A stretch of DNA of 64,000 nucleotides from Tetrahymena thermophila SB210 (GCF_000189635.1 NW_002476224.1:337285-401284); one strand, 5' to 3'; shown: positions 25,727 to 37,671, counted from the stretch's first letter. The notes: a model not told the origin generated them from the letters alone. A program made the numbers and translations.

Positions 25727-28700
25727 TCATGCTATATAGTAATTTATATTTCTTTCAGATGGCCAGTATTATTCCTATTCATCATTTTCATCAATATCTT
25801 TATATTTCATGTTTATATCAATAAACTCTGTAGGAATAAAGCTATGCATCTAGAATAAAAGAATAGCTTTTTTGCTTTCTAAATCAAGTATTCTATAAGA
25901 AATCCACGTTGTTTATTTTTACTCATTATCTATTTATGAATTTTAAATTATTTTTACTAAATTTTGAATTGCTTTGGAGAAGAAAGGACTATAAGCATTA
26001 GCCTTAATTAGTCTCATTTTGATTTATTGGATTAAATCTACTTGATTATTCTTTAATTACTCGAAATTCTAGCAATCGCTTGGAGAGAGATTCTACTATT
26101 TCATAAATTTCTAAACTTTATCTTATCTGAAAAATCCGCTAACAGTACACATACTTACGAATGCTTCTAAAGACAAAGATTTTTCACCTGTCTCACTATT
26201 TAAAGTATCACATTTAGAAAAGAAGAGTTTTTTGGCACTTAGTAAATCTAAATTATCATCTTCTTTTTCCTCTATATATTTGTATAAGCAAATAAATTCA
26301 TAGAATCCAATTACCCCATCTAAATCTAAATCTGCTGATGTAAATAATATGATCAACTCTTTATTGCTTTATTTAATTCTTTGATAACCTTCTAAAACTT
26401 TCTCCATAGCAATATCAACGTCAACCATAGGATAATTATTATTTTACTTAGAAAGCACTCTATTCTTTTAGATATGAGAAATTTATTTATCAATAAATAT
26501 TTTATTTGTTTCCTCTTCTTGCTTTTTTAGTATGCCTATGATTATAAAGTCAATATGTTACTTGAAAAATTGAATAAATAATAATGAAAAATACTAATGA
26601 TTTTTTCAAAAGAGCAATAAACTATTTCAGTAAGCTGATGCTAAGTTTAGACAAAATTAGGAACATCTTCATCCAGTTACTTGAGAGTAGAAAGGTAATA
26701 ATCTAACTCATCATTAGAGTACTCTTCAAATAAACCCAAAAACTACCCAAACAGTTTTATTCTTATCGAGCTACTCTTAAAAAAGTATAAAGCTTCATAA
26801 AATTGCAAGATTTTTGTTTCAGCTACTTTCTTTAATCCGAAACTAGAAAGGAAGTAGTCATAACAAACGACATGTAAAGGATCACTTCTGCTCAACTCAT
26901 TCTTCTACTTTTCATTATAAATATTAGTTATGTACTTACATACGTTTTTCTTTGTCATAGTCATCTTTGCTTACGATTTCTATACCCTTCTCGTTATTTT
27001 ATTATATAATATTAAAGAAGAATTCACATTGACACTATTAACCTTAACTACCTTCTTTCTTTCGAATTCTGATTTTTAAATGAATTTCTTTAAATTAACA
27101 TTTTCAAAAAAACAAATAAATAAATTTACTTGGATTATTGAATTTGTAAGTGTATTGTTTTGATTTTTCAAGAATTTGACTACTTTTTTATTATTGAAGT
27201 GAAATACCATGAGCTAAATTTGTAAGAGAAGGAGACTAATTTTCAGAAAATCTTATTTTTGATTAATTTTTCATCATCTTTGACTATGTCATTAGCTATT
27301 CAACTTCTTCATCACTACTTGAAGAATCATCATCCTTAAAGGATTTTTCATTTAAATCAAATAATTATTTTACTGCACTCTTTATTTTTGATAATACAAT
27401 TGTGTTTTATTTATTTTATTCTCGTTTGAATTATTAACTTTAACCAATTTCGTTATCTTATTTATTCTCTTCATCATTTTCCTCTTCTAATTGGTTTTCT
27501 GATATATTTTTTTAGGATTTGAATAATTAGTTAAAGAAACCATTTTAAGATTTAATCTAAGCTTAACTATTTCCTGAGAATCTATTCCTTAATATATCAA
27601 TATCCTATTCATCAATATCAACTCCCTTTGAAACTTTTTTTATAATCAGATCTAGTGCATTAGTCTTACTTAAATTGTCTGCTAATTTTGATGTTTCAGA
27701 ATATAGTTATGAAGATATTTGTTTGAATTGCTCCATGTTTGTTGTTAATTTTTTTGTTCTTCTAACTAACTAGATAACATTTCTATCCAATTCTTGATTT
27801 TCTTGGGTAATAATTCTATTGGCCTCTTCAAGTTATTCTATTTTCTAATTCAACTCTTCTAAAGTATTTTAGTTTTCTTACTTGAAAATTTTTAACAAAA
27901 TATTCTCTTTATGATATTTTTCCTTTAAACCTATTTCTGTTTTTAGTAAGAATTACATTTGCTCTTGATTTTTATGCAAAAATTTTAAGTAGCCATGCAT
28001 TGCTTTCTTGACTTCGAAAGGTATATTTACACTATTCATTGCTTTTTCATATAAATCTTATGCTTTAGAAATGTTATCCAAAAATTTTTCTAAGCCTTAT
28101 ACATCTTAGCCTTTCATTTTTTCTTCATACTCAGGATCTAAGTCGGTTGTTTGGACTTCCTTATCTGCTAAAAAGCTACCAAACTCTTTAAATATCTTTG
28201 TTTAATTAAAATCATTGTTAAAAATATATCTCATCAGTAATTTAAATAAAGTAATAAAAGAAAATGTTACATTTAAATCTATTTAAGTAGATTTTTCTTC
28301 AGTAATAATATCGCTCTTAAAAACAATGTCATTCATAGCTCCATCTGTCATAATTTCAATTTCTCTATGGAATTCATTCTACCAATCTTAAGCATCAATC
28401 TATTTATCAACTAAATATATATCATCATCGTCATCATCATCACTAATCTCTTACATTTATATCTAATTTTTAGTGAATTTAGCTTATATGACAGCAAGTT
28501 GAGATTGAGATTCTAAGATACTGTTAATAGTCTTTAAATTTTCTTCTGAGCTAGCTTGGTTATTTTTTGAATTATCCAACTATTATTAAGATAAATATTC
28601 CTAAGTTTATTGCTAATAAGATTTTGGAATAGAATTTCTGCTCACATTTTCATTATAGCTGTCTTCTTAAGACATATTATCATTTACACTATCGTCACTT

Positions 28701-29739
28701 TAACTATCTTCATTTTATAGTTATTTGATATTGCTTAGAGTGTAAACACTTTAGTTAACAATTTTCTATTTTTAAACACTTAACAAAGATGATTTTTTGT
28801 CTTTTATATTTGTATTATTTTTTTTTTACAAGTTGCTTTATGAGGAATTTTTAATTTAATTGTAAGATTTGTTTTGTGCCTTTGTAACTGTGACTATTTA
28901 TTATTGAGAATTAGACAAATTTAAATATTCTCTTTTCATTTAGTTAGCAGCATATTCTAAATCTTGATTGTTCTTCTTATAAAACTCTATATCTTCTCTC
29001 AGTGTTTTGGTCATTTTAGTTAAATATTTGTTGTTTTTTTTGAGGTACTTCACATTATTTTTAAGTAAATCAAATCTTTCCTAAAATAACATTTTTTAAA
29101 TAATAAATGAATAAATTATTAAAATTGATAAAGTAATCATTTTAAATGAAATTTGCAAGTGGAACAAATTAAAATTTTTACTGTTAATTTATTTTTTTGT
29201 GAAATAATATCTGATAAATTTGATTGAAGCCTTTAAATTTCTTTTGTGTACATTTTGTGCACTCGAGAAATTTCATCTAAAGATTCTTATTCATATCTTA
29301 GCCTTTATTTTTACTACTCTTCTAAAAGCTTGATAAATATTTCATTTTAATTTGACCAAACTTTTTAAAGTAAAATTCCTCTCTCTTAACAATCTGTGCT
29401 AATTTATTTAAACAACTCTTAGAAGCAGGATTCAAATATTAATTATGCTTTCTCAAGTATTTCTTATCCTGTGTCTGTTTTATCTTAATATATTTTAAAC
29501 AACATAAAGTCCATCCATTATTAAAGAGTTTCCACTTCATATCTGTTAGTAGGTGCTCTCAGTTATCGTGCTTTCATATTTTCTATTTTATAAGATTCAA
29601 CTTGCTTTTACAAAAGATTCACTACAAACTACTTATCAATGTTATGGATACCATCTAGAGATTACAATTTAAGTTCATTTATTTTGGCTTTTATTTTATC
29701 AATATCTTACTCATAAGGAATTTGAAATTCATCAAGCAT
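25727..29739 (-). CDS. Coiled-coil protein with TSNAXIP1-like block and C-terminal EF-hand-like region
   Basis: Four exons: 29739-29182, 29080-27130, 27068-26595 and 26535-25727. Introns are 101, 61 and 59 nt (the last could instead be a 26-nt intron). The total is exactly 1,264 codons. An in-frame TGA precedes the ATG. Residues 102-128 contain CFQELFKQISTDCQERG, resembling the conserved helix of TSNAXIP1 and axonemal dynein light-chain-domain proteins. Coiled coil follows, then an Asp-rich stretch, a helical domain and a second coiled coil. Near residue 899 is DPLHVVCYDYFLSSFGLKK, matching the left-edge gene. Further on is an EF-hand-like loop, DLDLDGVIGFYE. Without the 61-nt intron the locus reads as two genes 140 bp apart; the paralogue's domain order supports one gene. 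A ciliary role is inference. Confidence 0.8.
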
Positions 29740-30343
29740 CTTTAAATAAATATTATTGAGTTGCTTGCTGTTTTTTATCTTTTAATTTGTTTCATTCTCA
29801 AATTAGCTTATTAAAGGCGTTTCTCTTTTATAATATTAAAAAGTTTAATATATTAAACATTTTTTAATATATTTTAAATATTTTATCAAATGAAAAATAT
29901 CAAATTTTTATAAAAATTAATGTTATCAAGTAAAAATTTTTATCTTAAGTTTTCTACAGTAAAAATATCATTACCAATTAATGAAATAATTTGTATATAA
30001 TTATTATATTTAATAAATTATTTAGAATAAATTTGGAAAGCAATATATTATCTATTAAATAAATAATATAGTTAGTATTTATAATAGTAATATTATTAAG
30101 TAAATGATAAATTTTATCATTCAAGTATTTTTTTCTTTGTCTTATTTATAAAAAATATTCAATTTATAAATTTATTTTTATTAGATGGATGAATGAATGA
30201 TCATACTGTAATTCATTTTTAAGTAAACATATTTTCAGGTAAATAAAAAAGATATAATTAAATGTATTAATCAAAATCATAAAATTATGAATATTTAGTA
30301 GCTTTTCATCACTAACTCAACTTTTTGATTACAGCTGAAAAAA
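29740..30343. other. Intergenic spacer
   Basis: About 0.6 kb of nearly pure A+T. Nothing was recognised. Confidence 0.5.
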
Positions 30344-31601
30344 TCATTAGTTTACATAAATAAGCTCCAATAAATCCAAAAAAATTGTAAATTACATTTG
30401 AATTTATGTCTGTTCTTTTTATTTTGGTTGAATATGAGATATGTTCCTGAAATCGCTCAAATTACTACTTTTTAGTTCACTTGAAGGTTTTTAAGTATGA
30501 GATGAATTTTAGACTCTCTTAAACTTAAAATTATTTTAGCTGTTTTAACTACCTTAAGAGATAGTTTATCTGCTAGTTTAAAAGAAAATACTTTGACCAT
30601 AACTTTCACCATCAAAGGTTGATTCTCCTTAAGTTTTCACTCTTTTTGAGCCATCTCCAGGAGTCTAAGCATGAGATGCTGATTAATGCTATAAAAGATT
30701 TCCCCTGTTAATAGGTCTAACTCCACCAGAAGTAGACCCTCTCATAAAGTCTATCTAAGATCTTGATTATGATGTTGAAACTCGCTTACTCTGTGAAGAA
30801 ATACTCTAAGGCTTTTGAAAGCTAGAAAACTAAGAATTAAAAAAAACACCATTTAGAGCCTATTTTGAATTAATTGTCATTTCATTTATTTTTGTATCTT
30901 ATTTAGCATTTTTTAAAAAATCCGTCTCAGAATACACTCTTTGCTATGTAATTTATCCTAGTTATTATAACCGATTTTGAGTTTATAGCATTTGCTCATT
31001 TTTGTTACTTTATTCTTTTACTCCTGAGTCCTACTTTTAAAATGTTCCAAAAAGGCTATGTGACCCTTAATTTAACTTTTTACTTTATCCTTGAAATAAA
31101 GACTTAAATGAAGTCTTTGCATGAATGCTTTTTCCTCCCAAAACTTCTTCAATGTTTCTTTTTGCTTATTATGATTTAGATGAATCTACACCTTAGCTTA
31201 TGCTAGATTTTAAATTTTGCTACAAACGAGGAGTGCTATTATCTTCATCAACTAATGATTCTGCATTTAATAAACCTGAAAATTTTTCTTTTACATGATT
31301 TTAATTAAGCTTATATTCCATTTTATTAGCTTACAGAGTCTTCTTTAAAGGCTAAAAAGTTACCTATGATATCTTTTCAGTGTTTTACTGCTAGGACTCA
31401 TTAACTTAGATGCTAACTTTTAATATTAATAAAGCTAGCTATTTAAAAGGATTTAAAAATAAAATAATTACTGAAGTTTGATTAAAAATCTTCTTCTTGC
31501 TACTCTTTTTCATCTTGTTCACTTTCATGACTCCAACCTTCTTGTTAGCGAACTGAATCCTCTTATACATTTGCATATATATTGGTTTACTATCGCTTCA
31601 T
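30344..31601 (-). CDS. Disordered Ser/Gln/Lys-rich protein of unknown function
   Basis: Two exons, 31601-31472 and 31434-30344, with a 37-nt intron (GTAATT...GCTAG), one of the shortest here; 406 residues. The first exon is Gln/Glu-rich. The rest is low in hydrophobic residues and rich in Ser, Gln, Asn and Thr, so it is likely disordered. Short motifs such as QSIFFQTSRQT and a basic Ser-rich block near the middle (SQSRSQIDFMRGST) could be phosphorylation targets. No domain, signal peptide or membrane span was seen. TAA/TAG glutamine codons occur throughout and TGA is absent, which supports it being real. I cannot assign a function. Confidence 0.7.
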
Positions 31602-32053
31602 GAAAATTTTTAATGTTTTGATAAAATTATATAATTAATTAACTAATTTATATAATCAAATTTCTGAATGATAGTATTAAAAATTATTTAAACAAATTTG
31701 TTAAGTTATTGATTTTTATCAAGTATTTAAAATATGCGATAGTACTAAGCCATAAATAACACAGATATAACTGAATCTTAATCCTGAAATATCTATCTAA
31801 ATGTTTCATTTTAAAATCTAATTATTATTTATTAAAAATAATTCTTTTACTATTTAAGATAGCTATAAACAATTTTTTAAACATTAAATCAATTATTAAA
31901 TTTATTAAAAATATAAAATACGTTTTGGGATATTTAAAAGATCCATTTCGATCAATTGTTTATTTTTTTGTTTACTAATTCAAATAAATTGATTTTTTGA
32001 ATTTTTTTATAAAATAAATTTTAGTTAACATAGAAAAGAAATAAAAATAAAAA
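31602..32053. other. Intergenic spacer
   Basis: About 450 bp of A+T-rich DNA upstream of the disordered-protein gene. Nothing was recognised. Confidence 0.5.
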
Positions 32054-32161
32054 ATGTCTGAACATGCAATTACCACAAGTAATCGAAGTGCTTGTGATGG
32101 TAAGAAAATTCAGGTAATTTCGCAAACAATTCTGGTGACCATTCAGCTAGTTCCTGAATGA
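32054..32161 (+). other. Short G+C-richer island: 35-codon ORF or small RNA
   Basis: Positions 32054-32185 are clearly less A+T-rich than the flanks, as coding or RNA-gene DNA is in this genome. A 35-residue frame runs from ATG to TGA, beginning MSEHAITTSNRSACDG. That wording faintly recalls the start of a PARP-type zinc finger, but the expected following Cys and the rest of the domain are missing. A perfect 6-bp inverted repeat (ATTCAG/CTGAAT, 7-nt loop) sits at about 32141-32159. It could be a gene relic or a structured small RNA; I cannot decide. Confidence 0.25.
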
Positions 32162-32437
32162 GCAAGGATAGTGTTCGCTTAATATATTAAGTTTATTTTC
32201 TAATATTAACTATTTAATTTACTTTTGAAAAAAATTATGGTTTTTCTTAATAATAAAATTATTGGTCTTAATTAAATAAATAATTCAATAATTAATATAA
32301 ATTGAATTAAATTTATTCTTATCTTTGAAATATCAATTATCAACCTTTTTTCAATAAGATTTTTGTAATTTATAAAATTCTTTGATCTTAAATTTATATT
32401 AAAAACTTATTGAGATTATCATTTATGAACCCGTTTT

Positions 32438-32640
32438 ATGAAACAAGCTTTTTTAAAAATTAATATTCTAGATTATTTAATAAATTACTTTAATGTCAAG
32501 AAAGCTTTCTCTCAGTACTATTATCCTTATAAAGCAAAAAAAAGAGATAGAAACTTCCCTTACATGGTTGCTATCCTAAAAGGGTTAAATATTATGCTAG
32601 AAGGACACAGTCTCTCTCGTTGGATATAAACATTTTGCTA
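32438..32640 (+). pseudogene. Decayed, inverted fragment of an ERI1-like exonuclease
   Basis: The frame starting at 32438 encodes a peptide that aligns without gaps to the C-terminal half of the intact exonuclease at 32995-33642 on the other strand. The pair NYFNVKKAFSQYYYP / NYINIKKVFPKQYYP is one part, and further on GLNIMLEGHS / GLNLKLDGHH. By eye, 22 of 48 positions match. The N-terminal Exo I and Exo II motifs are absent. The Exo III motif is broken: the intact gene has GHHHSGIDD where the fragment has GHSLSRWI. With TAA as Gln the frame continues a few residues past 32629. It cannot be an active nuclease. It lies about 360 bp from, and opposite to, the intact gene. Confidence 0.75.
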
Positions 32641-32994
32641 GATAGTATTTACATTAAAAAAATGAATCAAATTTACTAAAAACAGATTATATATATTAAT
32701 TACTGATGATAAATTCTAAAACAATAGCCAAAAATAATTTTTATTTTATTTTTTATATTATTTTATTTTAATAAAAATAAATTAAAGAATAGTTAAACAT
32801 TTAATAAAATGCAGACAGACTTGATTTTCATTTAAAATAAATAGATAGATATATCATTTATAGTTTAATTTTATAAAATTGTAAATGAGTTTCATTTTTA
32901 ATCTCAAGTGAGTTTATAACACAATATTGAAATAAATACAACATAAAATACATTAAATTTTATTATAGTTATTTTCATTTAATTAATTTAATCA
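32641..32994. other. Spacer between exonuclease relic and intact gene
   Basis: About 350 bp of A+T-rich DNA downstream of both the relic and the intact exonuclease (convergent). No features were recognised. Confidence 0.5.
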
Positions 32995-33642
32995 TCAGTA
33001 ATTTGAAAATGCTCTCATATTTTTATTAAATTTAAATCCTTTTTGTAATAAAGTGAGAGCGATTTTCGCAATATTTTTTGAATCATCTATTCCTGAATGG
33101 TGGTGTCCATCTAATTTGAGATTTAATCCTTGCAACATTCCTACCATGTCAGGTAATCTATTATCACCTTCTTTCTTTTGTTTAGGATAATATTATTTTG
33201 GGAAGACTTTTTTAATATTTATATAATTTTTTAAGTATTAAGGAATTTCTATTTTTTTATAAAGAGCTTCTCTTCTCAAACAGTTTCCTAAATCAAAGTC
33301 TCCGCAAGTTATAAAAGTGAATGATGATCCTATCAACTTATTTTATTCCAAAAACAAGGTTAATTAAGCTAAAGCCTCTTATAAAGAAATTCCATTATCA
33401 ACTTATTCTTGTTTGATTCCAGTTAATTCTGTGCAAAAAGCTGTGAGTTTAGGATTTACAGAAGGCTTTATATAATGATGGAAAAAGACATCTAATATTT
33501 ATTAGTTTTTAACATCTAAAACAACAACAGGAAATTCTATTATTTCTTAACATTCTAATTTAACATTTTTTTCGCAAGTAGCTTCGAAATCTAATATCAG
33601 TAAATAGTCAAAATCATTGTTAATTTAATTTTTTTAGTCCAT
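32995..33642 (-). CDS. ERI1/3'hExo-like DEDDh 3'-5' exoribonuclease
   Basis: A single exon of 215 residues, starting at 33642 and ending in TGA at 32995. All DEDDh motifs are visible. Exo I is LILDFEATCE (Asp and Glu, residues about 18-24). Exo II is FITCGDFDLG with its Asp. Exo III is GHHHSGIDDSKNIA with the catalytic His and Asp. The CGDFDL and HHSGIDDSKNIA wording is typical of the ERI1/3'hExo/prion-interactor branch, not of general RNase T. Members trim histone mRNA, 5.8S rRNA 3' ends or small RNAs. The protein is close to the bare nuclease domain and lacks the SAP domain of animal ERI1. No targeting signal is visible. Which substrate it uses cannot be told from sequence. Confidence 0.92.
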
Positions 33643-34999
33643 TTTTATGTTCAGGTAGATAGATATATATTTATTTATTTTAATTAAGTTTTGTTTTATA
33701 CAATTAATTTAATATTATTATGATAATTGCAATTTGTACTAATTTGAAATCAAAAACTACTTATCATGTCTACTACTTATTGTAATTAAATAATCTATTA
33801 CTATCAAAAATAGAAGAAAAAATTCTTATCAAATATTTTTCTATATAATAATTTATTCTTTTAAAGTTAAGATCAAATTTTCATAATTCTTAATTACTTC
33901 ATTCGTTTTTTAATAATTATCTTGTTGAAGGTAATACTTTCTATAATTTAGTCAATACTTTCAATTAGTAAATAAAAACAGATATAATCTGAGAATATTT
34001 AATAGAATACATTATTTATTTATTTATTTAATTAATTATTTCAATTTTAAAAGTACGAAGTTTCAAAGATAGTAAGCAAATCCATTAATAAATTAATAAT
34101 AATTTTACCATTTAAGAATAAATAAATTTAAAAATTTTAGGAGAAAAAGGGGATTGTCAGTGACTTTTTGTGCCTCTAATTTTTAAATATATATTACATC
34201 TTAATAAAATTTTTATTCAAACTTTTAAAACTAAATTATTTATTCCTACCACCTTAATTTCAAAGGTTTTTTATAAACAGGCATATTTGCTCAATTCATT
34301 TTATTTTTGTGAAATTCAAATTAAAAGTTTAGAATGAATAAAATATTATAATGTTAGTATTTTAAAATATTGAAATAAAAACTAATTTGTCTTTATAGAA
34401 ATTTACACAGTTTTAATAACATTTGCAATAAACTTATGGAAACAAAGTTAGAATTAATAAAGGCTTAAAACTTTAATTAAAATCAATAATTGTTTATTCA
34501 AGAAATTTATAATAATTTTATAAAAGAAAATTAGTTGTTTCAACATTTTCAAAAAATTTTTTATTGATAAAGTTCATACATAATCAATTAAATAATTTAT
34601 CATATAAAAATTATATTGCTGTTAAATCCATTTCAATATTTTTTAATTTTATTTTAAAGCCCTCTTAAAGTATTAGTTAATACCGGTTATTTTATTATTA
34701 TTGTAGTCTATCAGAATATTTAATATAATATTAACATAATCAATTGAGAAAATAAAAATAGACAAATAAGTATTTGAAATAATCCATAAATTTAGTATTA
34801 AATTAACTAAGTTCTTCCATGCTAGTTTATTATAAAGAATTTTTAACTGGGTTCTAGAATAAAAATTTAGTTTATATTTTGCTTAGAAAAGTATAAAACG
34901 TAAAAAAAATCTTATACTTACAAAATAAATAATAATTATTAAATAATTAATTAATAAAAAATATATAGAACTTTTGAGACTATCCAAATAAAGAAAAAA
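33643..34999. other. Intergenic spacer
   Basis: About 1.36 kb between divergently transcribed genes, so it holds two promoters. It contains short TTTA and ATTA repeats (near 33668 and 34017). No gene was recognised. Confidence 0.5.
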
Positions 35000-36112
35000 A
35001 TGAGATCAGCTTTCTCTAGATTGTTTTTCAAATTTTAGAAATCCTAATTCATTTAAAACAGGAACTTTAATATTTTAGGAGGACTATTTGCACTTAGCGC
35101 TTATTAGGGTATCAATTTATGGAATAAATACAAAGTTTAGTGTGATAACATTGAAAATTAAAACCCTAACCCACCCAATTAAGATTAAGATTAAAATATA
35201 GCTAAAAACCTATTCAACTCAGAAGAGATAAGAAAAAAAATAATGGATTCTATTGTTTTGATCTACTCTGACAGAACTTCAAAACCTATAGCAACAGGCA
35301 TGGTTATAGATGACGAAGGAACTTTCATTACGATTTCAAATATTTTTAACTTGGACTCAAAGCACCCATCTCATTAATTTTATGCAAAATCTATAAAAGA
35401 AGAATTTGAAGATACAGAGCTACCTTTTTCAATCGAATATACTTTAGAATCAGAGAACATCAGCTTCTGCAAAATTAAAAAATAAACTCCACACTAAATT
35501 TTATCATTCAAAAAGGCAAACATATATCCTTAAATTCCCTCTATTGGTAAAAGAGTATACTTATTTGGTAAATCAAATTAAGATTTTAATGTTATTGAGG
35601 AGGGGATTCTAAATGAGAATAAGTTAAGCTCTGAGCAAGCTTTTGATTTTTCTGCTTAGTCTCTATTATTAATGGCAAATATATAAAATAAGTATACCTC
35701 TCTTTATGGAGGTCCTATATTTGATGAGTATGGTAATATCTTAGCTATGAATTACCCTATACCTAATAGCTTTATTAAATCTCATGTTATAGGCATTCCT
35801 TGTTACTATTTAAGTGGTATTATCTAATAATACTAATAAAAAAAGGAAGTCCGCAAACCTTATGTAGGTGTCTCGGTGAAATGGACAAGTGATATTGAAA
35901 ATGGAGGAGCTTTCGTCTTAAAGGTAAATTCTGATAGTCCTGGAGCTAAAGCAGATTTAAAATTAGGCGAAATAATTACTGAAGTTAATGGTATAAAAAT
36001 TAAAGATGGCAAAGACCTTTCCAGAATTTTGGGCTATAACATAGGCTAAAATTTTAAATTAAAAGTTTTTAGGAACGGTAAAAGTAGATTTGTAAATTTA
36101 GTAACTGAATGA
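35000..36112 (+). CDS. HtrA/Deg-fold protein with PDZ domain; catalytic triad lost
   Basis: A single exon of 370 residues. The N-terminus (MRSAFSRLFFKFQKS) is Arg/Lys/Ser-rich without acidic residues, and a short hydrophobic stretch follows, like a mitochondrial presequence. Residues about 95-270 follow the HtrA protease fold: ATGMVIDDEGTFITISNIF matches the strand and loop that normally end in TNxHV; GKRVYLFGKS matches the G-x-x-V-x-x-I-G turn; YTSLYGGPIFDEYGNILAMN matches GNSGGPLxNxxGxxxGxN. The catalytic His is replaced (ISNIF), the Asp block reads ISFCKIKK, and the Ser is Tyr (SLYGG). The C-terminal PDZ domain is intact in appearance (PYVGVS..., AFVLKVNSDSPGAKADLKLG, ITEVNG, GKDLSRIL). 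It is best read as a pseudoprotease or peptide-binding chaperone, probably mitochondrial. Confidence 0.87.
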
Positions 36113-37056
36113 TTGATAGTCATACTTAACATTTTGTTTACGTTTTTTATACAATTTATATTTAGTTAGGTTTTAAAACCTTTTTGTCACTTAATTGATA
36201 GTTTAAATTATTAATTAATTAAAAACAAAATCTTTTGTTAATGTATTGTTTAAAATGTTCTTTTATGAGCATATTTTTAAAAATATCTTAATTATTTTTA
36301 AAATTTTCAATTAAAATATTTTTATTAATACAATGATAAATTAAAAACATTATAAATATTTTGATTATGAAAAAAATATTTATATAAAGAAAATAAATTT
36401 AAGAGTTAGTCAAATAAGACAGAATATCTTCATACCATCTTCAGAATCAGAAAATACCCAAAATATCTCATACACTTTATATGTGGTTTTATAACTAAGC
36501 ACTATGAAATTCCAAGAATAGCTAAATACAACTAAAGTAATATTGATATATATAATTACAATAAGCTCAAGATTTTAAAGACAATAAAATTTTATTGTTA
36601 AGTTGCATTAATAATTTTAAATTATAAAACAGTAAAATTTGGGTAATTTTAAGTATTTACTTTCTGATTAAAAATTTTTTTATAGATAAACAAAAAAAAA
36701 AGTTTTTTTAAATATCAATTAAAAATATTTGATAAACTATGTTATGAAGATAATAGAATTATTTATCTCTTCTTAACAACTAAAAAGTTATATGATTTAT
36801 GTTAATAAATTAAAGAAAAAATATTGAAAGTATAATTGGATTAATTTAATACAAAGAACTATTATCTCATAGAATTTTTAATAATATATATAGAATAAAT
36901 AATTTTATTTTTGTAAGAGTATTTTAATTTATTAAAATTTTTAGTATATATATGTTGATATTTTTAATTATAAGTTTTGCTTAATATTAATAGCCTGCTT
37001 TTTTACCAGACGAATCATGGTGATAATATTGATAGTAGTAAATAATTTTTTATTGA
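36113..37056. other. Intergenic spacer with a coding-like patch on the minus strand
   Basis: About 0.94 kb. Most is A+T-rich and empty. Positions 36410-36560 are less A+T-rich and, read on the minus strand, give a hydrophobic stretch ending in ...YEIFWVFSDSEDGMKIF and TGA, with no usable start. It may be a gene relic or an unrecognised 3' exon. Confidence 0.3.
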
Positions 37057-37671
37057 TCAAATTTTTAAATTAGAGAAAAGTCCTAATTACTTATTTGTAT
37101 TAGATTGTTATTATTGACTTTTATTTATTAGCTAAAATTATTCTACTGATTATTATATAATATTTTCTTTTTTTTCAGTTGAAGCTTTGATTTGATCTAT
37201 GTTTTTTATATTATTGCTATTATTATTTCTTACTTGGTTATTATTTTATAGCGAGCAATATAGTAGTTAATAATAGCTGTTTGACTTTAATATCCTGTAT
37301 ACAGAAAATATAAAGACTAGATCTATTGTGTAAAATCCAAAAGAAATATAAGAAATGAGTATCTATGGAGAGTTTAAACTCAAGAAGCGAGAAGATTTTA
37401 TCAAGGTTTAAATAAAGTAGTTTACCATAATTAGGAAGTTGAATAAAATAAGAACAGCATGTAAAACACAATCATTATATTGCATGTTATAAATGATAGG
37501 AATTAATATTATTAAACAAATCATTTCTCCATAAAAATAAAAAATTGATAATTTTAATTTTAAAATGCTAACTAATATTTCCATAATTAGCAAGATTACC
37601 AGTAAATATCTTGCCTTTTTTATTTTTGCTTCATTAACTATTAAAGTGTTCTTTATATCTTTTTGTTCCAT
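37057..37671 (-). CDS. Small four-span membrane protein, unknown function
   Basis: A single exon of 204 residues. A short charged N-terminus (MEQKDIKNTLIVNEAKIKK) is followed by four hydrophobic segments at roughly residues 22-40, 43-62, 66-88 and 105-125. A hydrophilic Gln/Asn-rich tail of about 70 residues follows. Four spans with both ends on the same side resemble the small tetraspan proteins common in ciliates, but no family motif is visible. It relies on TAA/TAG as Gln, mostly in the tail. A frame of this length could occasionally arise by chance at this base composition. The regular alternation of hydrophobic spans with charged loops argues for a real gene. Confidence 0.6.

Noticed and set aside
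35161-35175. AACCCTAACCC-like sequence resembling an internal telomere repeat
   Set aside because: It codes for Asn-Pro-Asn-Pro-Pro inside the HtrA-like gene and does not match the CCCCAA repeat of this organism.
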